From assembly GCA_003164135.1 (NCBI GenBank), contig PLSD01000032.1, positions 1-64,000 on the forward strand: 64,000 nucleotides of DNA. The letters are read 5' to 3'. The notes below the pieces were generated by a model, which did no database searches, was not told the origin of the DNA, and was given only the letters and a program-made list of their open reading frames with translations. The translations under genes and the position numbers were made by a program. Below are positions 18,682-26,246 of this stretch, piece by piece. Source of the stretch: Acetobacteraceae bacterium. Lineage in GTDB: Bacteria > Pseudomonadota > Alphaproteobacteria > Acetobacterales > Acetobacteraceae. Position 1 is the first letter of the stretch. The number at the start of each line of letters is the position of its first letter.

Positions 18682-19415
18682 ACCGCCATAGTATTGACGG
18701 CGCTTACCTGCCCCTGCCCATCGGTCCCGCGGATCTGGCCCTGGTCGTCCCGGCCCTGGCCAAAGCCGGGTTCGCCGGCCTCAACGTCACCATCCCGCAC
18801 AAAGTCGCCGTCATGGAATTGTGCGACCGCATAGACCCCGCCGCCGCCCGCATCGGCGCCGTCAACACGCTGGTCTTCACCGAAACAGGCATCGAAGGCT
18901 CCAACACTGACGGCTATGGCTTCATCGCCAATCTGCGCGCCCACGGCGTCAACCCTGCCGCCGGTCCCGTCCTTATCCTGGGCGCGGGCGGCGCCGCCCG
19001 CGCCATCGCCGCCGCCTTGCAGGACGAAGGTGCCCCCGTCACCTTCTGCAATCGCACCGAACGCAACGCCATCGCATTAGCCGCGGCACTCCCCCCGGCC
19101 AACGTCCTGCCCTGGGAATACCGCAGCGCCGCCCTGGGCGATTACGCCTTGCTGGTGAACACCACCTCGCTGGGCATGGTCCACCACCAGCCGCTGGAAA
19201 TCTCCCTGGCCGCCTCCAATCCCCACCTGGCGGTCGCGGACATCGTCTACGCCCCCCTGGAAACCGAGCTCCTCCAAACGGCCCGCGCGCATAATCTCCT
19301 CGCCGTCGAAGGTCTCGGCATGCTCCTGCACCAGGCCGTCCCCGGTTTCACCGCCTGGTTCGGCGTCGCCCCCACCGTCGATGCCGAACTCTACCGCATC
19401 GTCTCCGGCGCATGA
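18588..19415 (+). CDS. aroE: shikimate dehydrogenase
   Basis: Encodes 275 residues from MRLLSGSARLAGVIGWPVAHSRSP. The shikimate-binding S-x-S motif (HSRSP), the catalytic Lys in NVTIPHK, the Asp of NTDGYGF and the NADP-binding GAGGAARA are all present. It reduces 3-dehydroshikimate. It is first in the aroE-coaE-dnaQ block, a conserved alphaproteobacterial arrangement normally preceded by maf, which is replaced here by the membrane protein gene. Confidence 0.96.
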   Translation: MRLLSGSARLAGVIGWPVAHSRSPRLHGAWLNRHSIDGAYLPLPIGPADLALVVPALAKAGFAGLNVTIPHKVAVMELCDRIDPAAARIGAVNTLVFTETGIEGSNTDGYGFIANLRAHGVNPAAGPVLILGAGGAARAIAAALQDEGAPVTFCNRTERNAIALAAALPPANVLPWEYRSAALGDYALLVNTTSLGMVHHQPLEISLAASNPHLAVADIVYAPLETELLQTARAHNLLAVEGLGMLLHQAVPGFTAWFGVAPTVDAELYRIVSGA

Positions 19416-19422
19416 GCGGCGC

Positions 19423-20007
19423 ATGATCGTCCTCGGCCTCACCGGCGGCATCGGCATGGGCAAATCCACCGCCGCCAAAATGTTCGCCGCCCACGGCATC
19501 CCCAGCTTCAACGCCGACGAAACCGTCCACCGCCTGCAAGCCCGCAACGGCCGCGCCATTCCCGCCCTCGCCAAAGCCTTCCCCGGCACGGTGCACAACG
19601 GCGTGCTCGACCGCGCCAAACTCCGCGCCCAGGTCCTGCGCGACAACACCGCCATGCGCCGGCTGGAAGCCATCATGCACCCGCTGGTCCGCAAGGAGGA
19701 GGAGAAGTTCCGCAGCCGGGCCTTCCGCGCCCACCGCCGCGCCGTGCTGCTGGACATTCCCTTGCTCTTCGAGGCCGGCGGCTACCGCCGCGTCCACCGC
19801 ACCATCACCGTCTCCTGCCCGCGCGACGTCCAAATCGCCCGCGTCCGCAAACGCGGCCTGCCGATGGCGCAGATCGAAGCCATCATCGCCCGCCAAACCC
19901 CGGACGCCGAAAAGCGCCGCCGCGCCGACCACATCATCCCCACCGGCCTCTCCAAATTCGAAGCCTTCCGCGCCGTCCGCCGCATCATCCAGGATTTGCA
20001 TCAATGA
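19423..20007 (+). CDS. coaE: dephospho-CoA kinase
   Basis: Encodes 194 residues. The P-loop GLTGGIGMGKST is at the N-terminus, followed by the DxD-like SFNADETVHRL, the HPLVRKEE motif and the LIDIP-type DIPLLFE strand. It phosphorylates dephospho-CoA to CoA, the last step of coenzyme A synthesis. It begins 7 bp after the aroE stop and its end overlaps dnaQ by 4 bp. The start MIVLGLTGG is chosen because the P-loop must sit near the N-terminus. Confidence 0.95.
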   Translation: MIVLGLTGGIGMGKSTAAKMFAAHGIPSFNADETVHRLQARNGRAIPALAKAFPGTVHNGVLDRAKLRAQVLRDNTAMRRLEAIMHPLVRKEEEKFRSRAFRAHRRAVLLDIPLLFEAGGYRRVHRTITVSCPRDVQIARVRKRGLPMAQIEAIIARQTPDAEKRRRADHIIPTGLSKFEAFRAVRRIIQDLHQ

Positions 20008-20675
20008 CGCGCTCCGTCCTCTTCGACACCGAAACCACCGGCTTCGAGCCGCTCACCGGCGACCGCGTCATCGAAATCGCCGCCATCGAACTCATCAACG
20101 ACCTGCCCACCGGCGAGCAGTTCCACGCCCTCCTCGACCCCGAGCGCGACATCCCCACCGAGACCACCCGCGTGCACGGCATCACCAACGCGCATGTCGA
20201 AGGCAAACCAAAATTCGCGGCCGTCGTGGACGACATGCTGAAATTCTTCGGCGATTCCCCGCTCGTCGCACACAACGCCCCGTTCGACTTCGCCTTCATT
20301 GACTTCGAACTCACCCGCATCAACCGCCCCAAACTCGACCGCGCCCGCATGGTCGACACGCTGGTCATGGCCAAAGCCCGCTTCCCCGGCATGCCCAACA
20401 GCCTCGATGCCCTCTGCCGCCGCTTCGACATCGACCTCTCCGCCCGCACCACCCACAACGCGCTGCTCGACTGCAAACTGCTGGCGGATGTCTACGTGGA
20501 ACTCACCGGCGGCCGCCAACGCGGCCTCACCCTGGAGACCGAACAAGCCCTCTCCTTCGCCCAGTACGAGCGCTCCGGCACCCGCACCCCCCGCCTCATC
20601 GCCGTGGACGAGGAAACCCAGCAAGCCCATACCGCCTTCGTCGCCAAACTGAAGGACCCGGTCTGGGATAAGTAG
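20004..20675 (+). CDS. dnaQ: DNA polymerase III epsilon subunit (proofreading exonuclease)
   Basis: Encodes 223 residues. The DEDDh exonuclease motifs are complete: LFDTETTGFEP (Asp, Glu), VAHNAPFDFAF (Asp) and THNALLDC (His, Asp). The C-terminal tail that binds the alpha polymerase subunit is present (residues about 185-223). It removes misincorporated 3' nucleotides in the replisome. Translational coupling to coaE is likely (ATGA overlap). secB, which often follows in this block, is absent. Confidence 0.96.
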   Translation: MTRSVLFDTETTGFEPLTGDRVIEIAAIELINDLPTGEQFHALLDPERDIPTETTRVHGITNAHVEGKPKFAAVVDDMLKFFGDSPLVAHNAPFDFAFIDFELTRINRPKLDRARMVDTLVMAKARFPGMPNSLDALCRRFDIDLSARTTHNALLDCKLLADVYVELTGGRQRGLTLETEQALSFAQYERSGTRTPRLIAVDEETQQAHTAFVAKLKDPVWDK

Positions 20676-20752
20676 CCCCCTTGATTCCACGGCGCTTCAG
20701 CGCGATCATACCGCGCAACGAACGGAAACATCAGAAACATCAGGAGACACCC

Positions 20753-21409
20753 ATGCGGCAACTCTGTCTGGTTTCAACTCTCGCTTTGTGCCTCGCCACC
20801 CCGGCGCTGGCGGACCCAATCCCCAACATGGTCCCCACGCACGACCTCACCGGCACCTACCAGATGAACACAAACCATGGGCCGCAGACCATGGCGGTGG
20901 AATACAGCGCCGCCCTGCGCGGCCTGCGCATCACGCCGCAAGGCGGGCAGGCCTATATCCTCTATGATTTCACAACGCATGACGCCAAAATGGTCATGCC
21001 GCAGATGCAAAAATACATGGACCAGCCAAAACTCTCCGCCCAGGCCAACGCCGTGCAGGGGGACCGCAACGGCCCGCCCGCTAACGTCGTCATCACCACC
21101 GGGGGCAGCGCCACCATCGCCGGGCACGACTGCACCAACACCAAATTCACCAACACCAAAACCGGCGAATCCTCCACCCTTTGCGTCACCGATGACGGCG
21201 TGATCCTGCAAATCACCAGCTCCAACGGCCACCAGATCACCGCCCAGAGCATCTCCTACGCCCCGGTGCCTGAAGCTGATGTGCAACTCCCCGCCGGCTA
21301 CACGCAATTCGTCATCCCCCAAATGCCCGCCGGCATGGCGATGCCCGGCGGTATTCCTGGCGGCATGAGCATCCCCGGCGGCATGATGACCCCCCCGCCG
21401 GGGCAGTAA
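20753..21409 (+). CDS. secreted protein of unknown function (DUF4412-like)
   Basis: Encodes 218 residues from ATG 20753 with an AGGAG site. Signal peptide MRQLCLVSTLALCLATPALA is followed by a beta-rich domain (YQMNTNHGPQTMAVEYS, then VMPQMQKYM and DCTNTKFTN with a paired LCVTDDGVIL), then a Gly/Met/Pro tail (PGGIPGGMSIPGGM). Two Cys (DCTN and LCVT) could form a disulfide. The layout of an FxxYD-type first half and C-x(n)-C second half resembles DUF4412 periplasmic proteins, but the match is by eye. It is separate from dnaQ (77 bp gap). Confidence 0.65.
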   Translation: MRQLCLVSTLALCLATPALADPIPNMVPTHDLTGTYQMNTNHGPQTMAVEYSAALRGLRITPQGGQAYILYDFTTHDAKMVMPQMQKYMDQPKLSAQANAVQGDRNGPPANVVITTGGSATIAGHDCTNTKFTNTKTGESSTLCVTDDGVILQITSSNGHQITAQSISYAPVPEADVQLPAGYTQFVIPQMPAGMAMPGGIPGGMSIPGGMMTPPPGQ

Positions 21410-21678
21410 CTTCCTCCGCGACCCCCTTGCCCTCAGTGGCTGTTTCGCGCCGCATTCAGGCCATTGCCGCAAATTGAACCGATGCCCGGAAGCGGTCATA
21501 CAGACGATGGTATCACGGACTGATGCGGGGGTGACCGGGAACCATGGTCCGCGGATATATAGGTATTTTCCGACCCTCGCATCGCGGTTCCGGCAATCGA
21601 TATAAAGTCTGCCGCGATGGATAGCCCGATCCTTACCGCTGACGCGGCAGCGGGGACGATATCTAATGGAGTAATGCT

Positions 21679-21753
21679 ATGTACATCGGTGGTGGTCTGG
21701 TCGGACTTGTGGTGCTAGTGGTGATTGTGGTTCTCGTGTTGCGAATATTATAA
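21679..21753 (+). CDS. 24-residue single-span membrane peptide
   Basis: Short frame with a good GGAGT site (AATGGAGTAATGCTATG). The product is MYIGGG followed by a hydrophobic helix of about 16 residues (LVGLVVLVVIVVLVL) and a basic end RIL. The MYIGGG start with one helix and a terminal Arg is a recurring form of tiny bacterial membrane proteins. Length, strong ribosome site and composition argue for a real gene. Function unknown. Confidence 0.55.
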   Translation: MYIGGGLVGLVVLVVIVVLVLRIL

Positions 21754-22174
21754 ACTGGCTTCCGTTCGCACTGGCTTAAGCAAACCGATCCGTGGCTGCT
21801 CGTTGCAAAGCCGCCGATCTGGTATCGGCTAGGTCAAGTTATCAGCAGACCACCGGCTTTGCGCCCAGCCCGGCCGTTCCCGGGCAAGTGTAGGCTTCTC
21901 AGAAGCAGCCGTTCGTTCTGTTCAGGCCCTACTGCAGCAGTCGCGATATAGACTTTGGAGTAGCGTGACGCCCGGCTTTGTGCGGCTTCCGGTCGGGCTG
22001 GAGCATACAAAGATATTCTGGCCGATCTCAGCCAGGCTTTGGACAAGTTCGCGGCGTAGGGCGGAAGAAGCGCAGCGAATTCCGCCGTCCTGCCGCGTTC
22101 CCCGGTGGCGGGTTTTGCTTCTTCCGCCCTACGGCTTGCTGGCGGAACGATCAGAGATATGCGACAAGCGTACC
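21754..22174. other. 420-bp intergenic region
   Basis: No convincing gene. It contains the inverted repeat at 22055-22133 and otherwise only short frames without coding character. The region presumably holds the promoter for the prohibitin-like gene, but no clear -35/-10 pair is seen. Confidence 0.5.
22055..22133. repeat. REP-like inverted repeat (17-bp perfect arms)
   Basis: CGTAGGGCGGAAGAAGC at 22055-22071 is repeated in inverted form at 22117-22133 with a 45-bp loop. The left arm continues GCAGCGAATTCCGCCG, so each side also carries a short internal GGCGGAA/TTCCGCC dyad. This GTAGGGCGGAA..GCGCAGCG..TTCCGCC pattern is a widespread class of palindromic intergenic repeats in proteobacteria. 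Confidence 0.7.
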
Positions 22175-23089
22175 ATGGCCTTCCTCCCCAATGTCGAGCG
22201 TGTCTCCCCGCCGCAAATGCCCCAGTCCAAACTCATTATCGCCGCTGCCGCGGTTCTGCTGGTTCTGGTGCTCCTGTTCCTCGCCAACCCGTTCGTGCAG
22301 GTCGAATCCGGCTATGCCGGGGTGCTTTCGGATTTCGGCTCGGTGGTGGCAACCCCGCTCTACCCCGGCCTGCATGTCGCCATCCCGTTCTACCAGACCA
22401 TCAACCAGGTCTCCGTCCAGCCGCAAACGGTAAGCTCGAATGAAACTGGCTCGACGCATGATCTGCAGCTGATCGACACCTCCATCGCCGTCACTTTCCA
22501 TGTCGACCCCGAGGCCGCCCCGGATTTCTACCAGAATTTCCGCGATTTCGATACGCTGGGCGAGCGCGTCATTGCCCCCGCGGTGAGTAATGATGTGAAG
22601 GCGGTGACGGCGAATTACGATGCCGAGGAACTCGTGACCAAGCGCGACATCGTCGACGCGCAGATCAAGGAGCTGATCGTCGCCTCGCTTTCCCCCTACC
22701 ACCTGACTGTCGAGGCCGTGAACGTGTCCAATTTTGCCTTCTCGGATGCCTACACCCAAGCCATCGAGCAGAAGCAGGTGGCGCAGCAGCAGGCGTTGCA
22801 GGCGCAATATACGCTGCAGCAGACCGAAATTACGGCGCAGCAGCAGGTGGTGCAGGCGAAAGCCCAGGCCGACGCCGCGGTGGAAACGGCGCAAGGCCAG
22901 GCCAATGCGCTGCTGCTCACCAGCCAAGCGCAGGCGAAGGCCAATCTGCTGATTGCGCAATCGCTGAGCCCGCCGCTGCTTCAGCAAAAGGCGCTGGATA
23001 GATGGAACGGTGCGCTGCCGACCTATCTGAGCCCCGGTACGCCCATGCCGTTCATAGGCGATGCGGCGATTGCGGGTGGCGGGAAATAG
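22175..23089 (+). CDS. prohibitin/SPFH-domain membrane protein
   Basis: Encodes 304 residues from MAFLPNVERV. One N-terminal membrane helix (KLIIAAAAVLLVLVLLFLA, about 19-37) is followed by an SPFH domain (VESGYAGVLSDFGSV to about residue 200) and a long Ala/Gln-rich coiled coil (QKQVAQQQALQAQYTLQQ and following, about 200-265), then a short C-terminal segment. Prohibitin-like proteins form large membrane scaffolds and in bacteria often control the FtsH protease. No hflK, hflC or ftsH neighbour is present. The upstream frame is open but the chosen Met gives a normal start. Confidence 0.85.
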   Translation: MAFLPNVERVSPPQMPQSKLIIAAAAVLLVLVLLFLANPFVQVESGYAGVLSDFGSVVATPLYPGLHVAIPFYQTINQVSVQPQTVSSNETGSTHDLQLIDTSIAVTFHVDPEAAPDFYQNFRDFDTLGERVIAPAVSNDVKAVTANYDAEELVTKRDIVDAQIKELIVASLSPYHLTVEAVNVSNFAFSDAYTQAIEQKQVAQQQALQAQYTLQQTEITAQQQVVQAKAQADAAVETAQGQANALLLTSQAQAKANLLIAQSLSPPLLQQKALDRWNGALPTYLSPGTPMPFIGDAAIAGGGK

Positions 23090-23516
23090 CGCGGGATTCG
23101 CGTTGATGACGGCCACTATGGATTTGTTGACGCCGATTTTGCAGAGCGTGGCGAAATCGCTCAGCACACTGAGCCTTCCATGATTTTCTGTCGCCGTCAA
23201 AAACATTCTGATACTGCAAGTGGATTGCTTTCGCCGCGCCGGTCTGACCCAGCAACGTCAGCGCGCGCAACCGCAAAACATGGCGTCATTTAGGTCTGCC
23301 TACTACCGGTGCTAGCTCTGAAGCTGACGGACCGCTCTTAGCCCGCACCTGCCATAGGAGGAACGTCCGCTTCGCTCGCCAACGACGCGGAAGCAGACCG
23401 ACGGCTTTCCACCCAACCAAGCCATCAGGCGTATCAGGTCAGGAAGCTGGTGAAGTAGGGCGGGTTTGGCCTGACTTGGCAGAGTGAATATGCTAACCTC
23501 AGCCTGACACAAAAGA
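23090..23516. other. 427-bp intergenic region without a recognised gene
   Basis: Mixed-composition DNA between the prohibitin-like and SlyB-like genes. Short frames on both strands lack ribosome sites and show no recognisable domain. Segments such as TAGGAGGAACGTCCGCTTCG look like decayed coding or repeat sequence, but nothing can be named. Confidence 0.5.
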
Positions 23517-24344
23517 ATGGACCTCGCCTTGCCCCGCTTCGCTTTGCCCTTTCTCCTGTTCCCTGGGCTCCTCCCGCTCTCCCTCACCGGATGCAGCCAG
23601 GGCTACTCCCCCAACACCTATGCCAGCGCCGCCGCACAGCAGGAGGCGACAGTGCAGCGTGGGGTGATTGTCGGCGTGCGGCCAGTTCTGATAAGCGCGG
23701 ATGGCACGATCGGTGCGGCCGCCGGTGGTGCCGTCGGCGGCGTCGCTGGGGCGCAGGTGCCGGGCGGCGCGGTGACGACGACGCTGGGCGCGGTCGGAGG
23801 CGCCGTGATCGGGGGCCTTGGCGGCATAGCGGCCGAGCAAGCGGTCGCAGATGCAAAGGGGTGGGAATACATCGTCCAGGAGACCGGCGGCACGCTGGTC
23901 TCCGTCACCCAGACGAGCAAGGTGGAGCTTCCGATCGGGTTGCACGTCCTGGTGATCAACGGCAAGCAGGCTCGCATTGTGCCGGACTACACCGTGCAGA
24001 TCGCGGCGGCAGCGCCCACCGCGACGGTGCCGGCAGCAGCGCCGGCGGGCCAGAAGCCCGCGGTGACCAACTCGACCCAAACTTCTGCCACGCCGAACGA
24101 TTCGACGGCCACTGAGGTTTACGTCAGCCCGCTTCTGCCGGCCGCCGATGTGGCGGCACCGTTGCAGGTAGACCCCACCACCGTGCCGAGTAATCCCATA
24201 CTCCCGCCGGCGCCAAGTCCGTCTGCCGGGTCCGCGGCCCCGCCTGTCCAGACCCCGCCGGTCCAGACCCCACCTGTCCAGGCCCCGCCAGGAGCGTCGA
24301 GCCCAACTCCGCCGGCAAGCTCATCCTCTACGGCCACGCCCTGA
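23517..24344 (+). CDS. SlyB-like glycine-zipper lipoprotein with Pro-rich tail
   Basis: Encodes 275 residues. A lipoprotein signal (LLPLSLTGC) is followed by QGYSPNTYASAAAQQEATVQ and GVIVGVRPV, the hallmark start of the SlyB/Pcp family, then a glycine-zipper double helix (GAAAGGAVGGVAG and GAVGGAVIGGLGG) and a beta domain of the surface-antigen type (VSVTQTSKVELPIGLHV). Normal SlyB ends near residue 155; here about 120 residues of Pro/Ala/Thr-rich sequence are added, including a triple repeat PPVQT-PPVQT-PPVQA. It is an outer-membrane-associated lipoprotein, perhaps reaching the peptidoglycan with its tail. Confidence 0.8.
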   Translation: MDLALPRFALPFLLFPGLLPLSLTGCSQGYSPNTYASAAAQQEATVQRGVIVGVRPVLISADGTIGAAAGGAVGGVAGAQVPGGAVTTTLGAVGGAVIGGLGGIAAEQAVADAKGWEYIVQETGGTLVSVTQTSKVELPIGLHVLVINGKQARIVPDYTVQIAAAAPTATVPAAAPAGQKPAVTNSTQTSATPNDSTATEVYVSPLLPAADVAAPLQVDPTTVPSNPILPPAPSPSAGSAAPPVQTPPVQTPPVQAPPGASSPTPPASSSSTATP

Positions 24345-24391
24345 GGGCACCGGATGGCCGGGCAGCGTCACAGATGAACACAAAGCACTGT

Positions 24392-24419
24392 CCTTGATCA
24401 GTTGACCTTGATCAGTTGA
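24392..24419. repeat. 14-bp perfect tandem duplication
   Basis: CCTTGATCAGTTGA occurs twice head to tail (24392-24405, 24406-24419) just after the SlyB-like gene. Each unit contains the dyad TTGATCA, but the pair does not make a good FNR-type box. Confidence 0.85.
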
Positions 24420-24550
24420 ACCCCCCGCCCGGTTATCTAAGCTTCCTGTTTTGATTGACGCCCGAATATCAGCGCAGCGCAACCCATCAATTCCGCCCAA
24501 AATCTAACCACCACCCCCGCAACCCTTTATATTCACACCAAAAATCAAAA

Positions 24551-24667
24551 ATCTCATTGTTTTTTCAAACCAAACCCGCACAAATTGGGGTGCAAGCAAA
24601 AAATAAACCTACACTAACAATCAGTTAGCAAACTTTCCTCACAAACGCTCCACGTGAAACACCCCCA
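24551..24667. repeat. parS-containing conserved intergenic block, copy A
   Basis: This block matches 44671-44787 without gaps (offset 20,120 bp). About 69 of the 90 bases from 24581 to 24670 are identical, with runs CAAACCCGCACAAATTGGGG, TGCAAGCAAAAAAT, CACTAACAA, TTCCTCACAA and GCTCCACGTG. The region is AT-richer than the genes and sits between two convergent genes. A dyad TAAC-N5-GTTA at 24615-24627 is kept in both copies although its loop differs. The element ends against the stop codon of the host-attachment-like gene. Confidence 0.8.
24646..24661. promoter_or_regulatory. parS-like centromere site A
   Basis: CGCTCCACGTGAAACA matches the bacterial parS consensus TGTTNCACGTGNAACA at 14 of 16 positions, with a perfect right half (CACGTGAAACA). 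ParB-CTP clamps load at such sites. The two mismatches lie in the left arm, so binding may be weaker than at the second copy. Confidence 0.6.
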
Positions 24668-25105
24668 TCACAGCAGCGGCTCGCGATGCACCGGCCGCAC
24701 CCATTCCTTAATATGCGGCCACAAATCATGGTCAGAGACTTTTCCCAAATCCTTAGCCAGCGTGCCAATCACCTTCGCCGCCGCCACATTGTTCAAATCC
24801 TTGCGGATCACATTCAAAACATGAACCGGCGCAACCACAACCAACTCGTCATATGCAGCAACATCATCATTCAACTGCTTGGCCACCCAGGCGGCAAACT
24901 CCTCCTTCTCCTGCCCATGCGGATCATGCGTCGGCGCCTGTGCATGGTGCGTACCGGCATCATGCTGCCCAGCCGCCGCCTTATGCGCATCCTCGGGTTT
25001 CACCCGGCTGCTCGAATGCAAGGTATTATCCTCCTCCCCCGGACGGATAAAACGCGCATGCCCGCCATCGGCAACAACAAAGAGCAACTTGAGATGCTTA
25101 GACAT
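24668..25105 (-). CDS. host-attachment-type protein (AtsE-like)
   Basis: Encodes 145 residues. The features fit the small family first linked to plant attachment in Agrobacterium: an N-terminal strand LKLLFVVADGGHARF, a central variable His-rich loop (HHAQAPTHDPHGQE), FAAWVAKQLND, ELVVVAPVHVLNVIRKDL and a C-terminal KVSDHDLWPHIKEW. The fold resembles RNase-H/eRF1-like domains, and the biochemical role is not known. A GGAAT site precedes the ATG. It is probably its own unit. Confidence 0.82.
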   Translation of the reverse strand: MSKHLKLLFVVADGGHARFIRPGEEDNTLHSSSRVKPEDAHKAAAGQHDAGTHHAQAPTHDPHGQEKEEFAAWVAKQLNDDVAAYDELVVVAPVHVLNVIRKDLNNVAAAKVIGTLAKDLGKVSDHDLWPHIKEWVRPVHREPLL

Positions 25106-25166
25106 TCCGGTAATTCCTTTATTTCACAACTGAATACCGCAACCTCGCACCGCTATCCGCATCCCG

Positions 25167-26105
25167 TCATTGATCTCCATCAATGCCCAGCACCCGCTTA
25201 ATCCCATCCAACGCCAAAAACCCCATCGCATCGCGCGTCTCCACGGTCGCGCTGCCGATATGCGGCAGCAGCACCGCATTCTCCAGTTCCAGATACCCCG
25301 GATGCACATGCGGCTCGTTATTATAAACATCCAGCCCCGCCGCCAGCACATGGCCCGATCGCAACGCGCCAATCAGCGCCTCGTCATCCACGGCACTGCC
25401 CCGCCCCGTGTTCACCACCACCGCCCCCGGCTTCAACATCCCAATCCGCGCCGCATTCAGCCAGTGGTATGTCTCCGCCCCGCCCGGTGCATTGATCGAC
25501 AGAAAATCAATCGCCCCTAAAAAACTTGCATCATCGCCATGGTACACCGCCCCCAGCTCCAGCTCCGGCGCCAACCGGCTGCGGTTACGGTAATGCACCG
25601 TCATCCCCAATCCCCGCGCCATCCCGGCCAGTTCCCGGCCAATCCGCCCCATGCCGAAAATACCCAGGGTCTTCCCGCTCACCCTGCGCCCCAGAAAAAA
25701 AGTCGGCGACAACCCCGCCCATTTCCCCGCCCGCAGCAGCCGCTCCCCCTCACCGGCGCGCCGTGCCGCCATCAGCATCAAGGTCAACGCCAGCTCCGCC
25801 GTGGCGGTGCTCAGCACATCGGGCGTATTACAAACCTCAACCCCTTGCGCCGCCGCGGCGGCCAGGTCGATATGCTCCAAACCAACACTAAAAGTCGCAA
25901 TCACCCGCACCTGCTGCGGCAATTTTCCAATCAGCGCCGCATCAAACCTATCCGCCGGCGTGCACAAAATCGCATCCACGCCCTCAAGGTTTTCCAGCAA
26001 CACCGCGGAGTCAAATACCCCCTGTATCTCAAGCTGCCGCACCATATGTTCGCGCGCAGCCCGCGCTGCCACCGCCGGCGGAATTTTGCGTGTGATCAGC
26101 AACAT
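25167..26105 (-). CDS. D-2-hydroxyacid dehydrogenase (glyoxylate/hydroxypyruvate reductase-like)
   Basis: Encodes 312 residues of the D-isomer-specific dehydrogenase family. The NAD-binding motif GIFGMGRIGRELA is near 150. The catalytic set is present: Arg in VVNTGRGSAVD, Glu in YNNEP and His in LLPHIGSAT. The N-terminal VGLEHIDLAAAAAQGVEVCNTP and the absence of an ACT domain point to D-glycerate dehydrogenase/glyoxylate reductase (GyaR-type) rather than SerA. The substrate is inferred only. It precedes the CtrA-like gene's 3' side on the same strand but with a 141-bp gap. Confidence 0.85.
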   Translation of the reverse strand: MLLITRKIPPAVAARAAREHMVRQLEIQGVFDSAVLLENLEGVDAILCTPADRFDAALIGKLPQQVRVIATFSVGLEHIDLAAAAAQGVEVCNTPDVLSTATAELALTLMLMAARRAGEGERLLRAGKWAGLSPTFFLGRRVSGKTLGIFGMGRIGRELAGMARGLGMTVHYRNRSRLAPELELGAVYHGDDASFLGAIDFLSINAPGGAETYHWLNAARIGMLKPGAVVVNTGRGSAVDDEALIGALRSGHVLAAGLDVYNNEPHVHPGYLELENAVLLPHIGSATVETRDAMGFLALDGIKRVLGIDGDQ

Positions 26106-26246
26106 TTTGCGCCCCCCCTATGAACGGGATAACCATAAACAGGTTCATCCACAGGGCCAAGCACGGCCGACTCCGCCAACGCCAAAACTGTACCGGACCA
26201 GCCGGAAAGTCGCAGCCAATAATCTAGCGAACCGTTACAAACTCCA

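Noticed and set aside
23453-23516. Second REP-like copy near AGTAGGGCGGGTTTGG
   Set aside because: Only the first 9 bases resemble the repeat arm and there is no inverted partner.
24392-24419. FNR-type box within the tandem TTGATCAGTTGA units
   Set aside because: The best arrangement, TTGAC-N4-ATCAG, misses two consensus positions and no promoter follows it.
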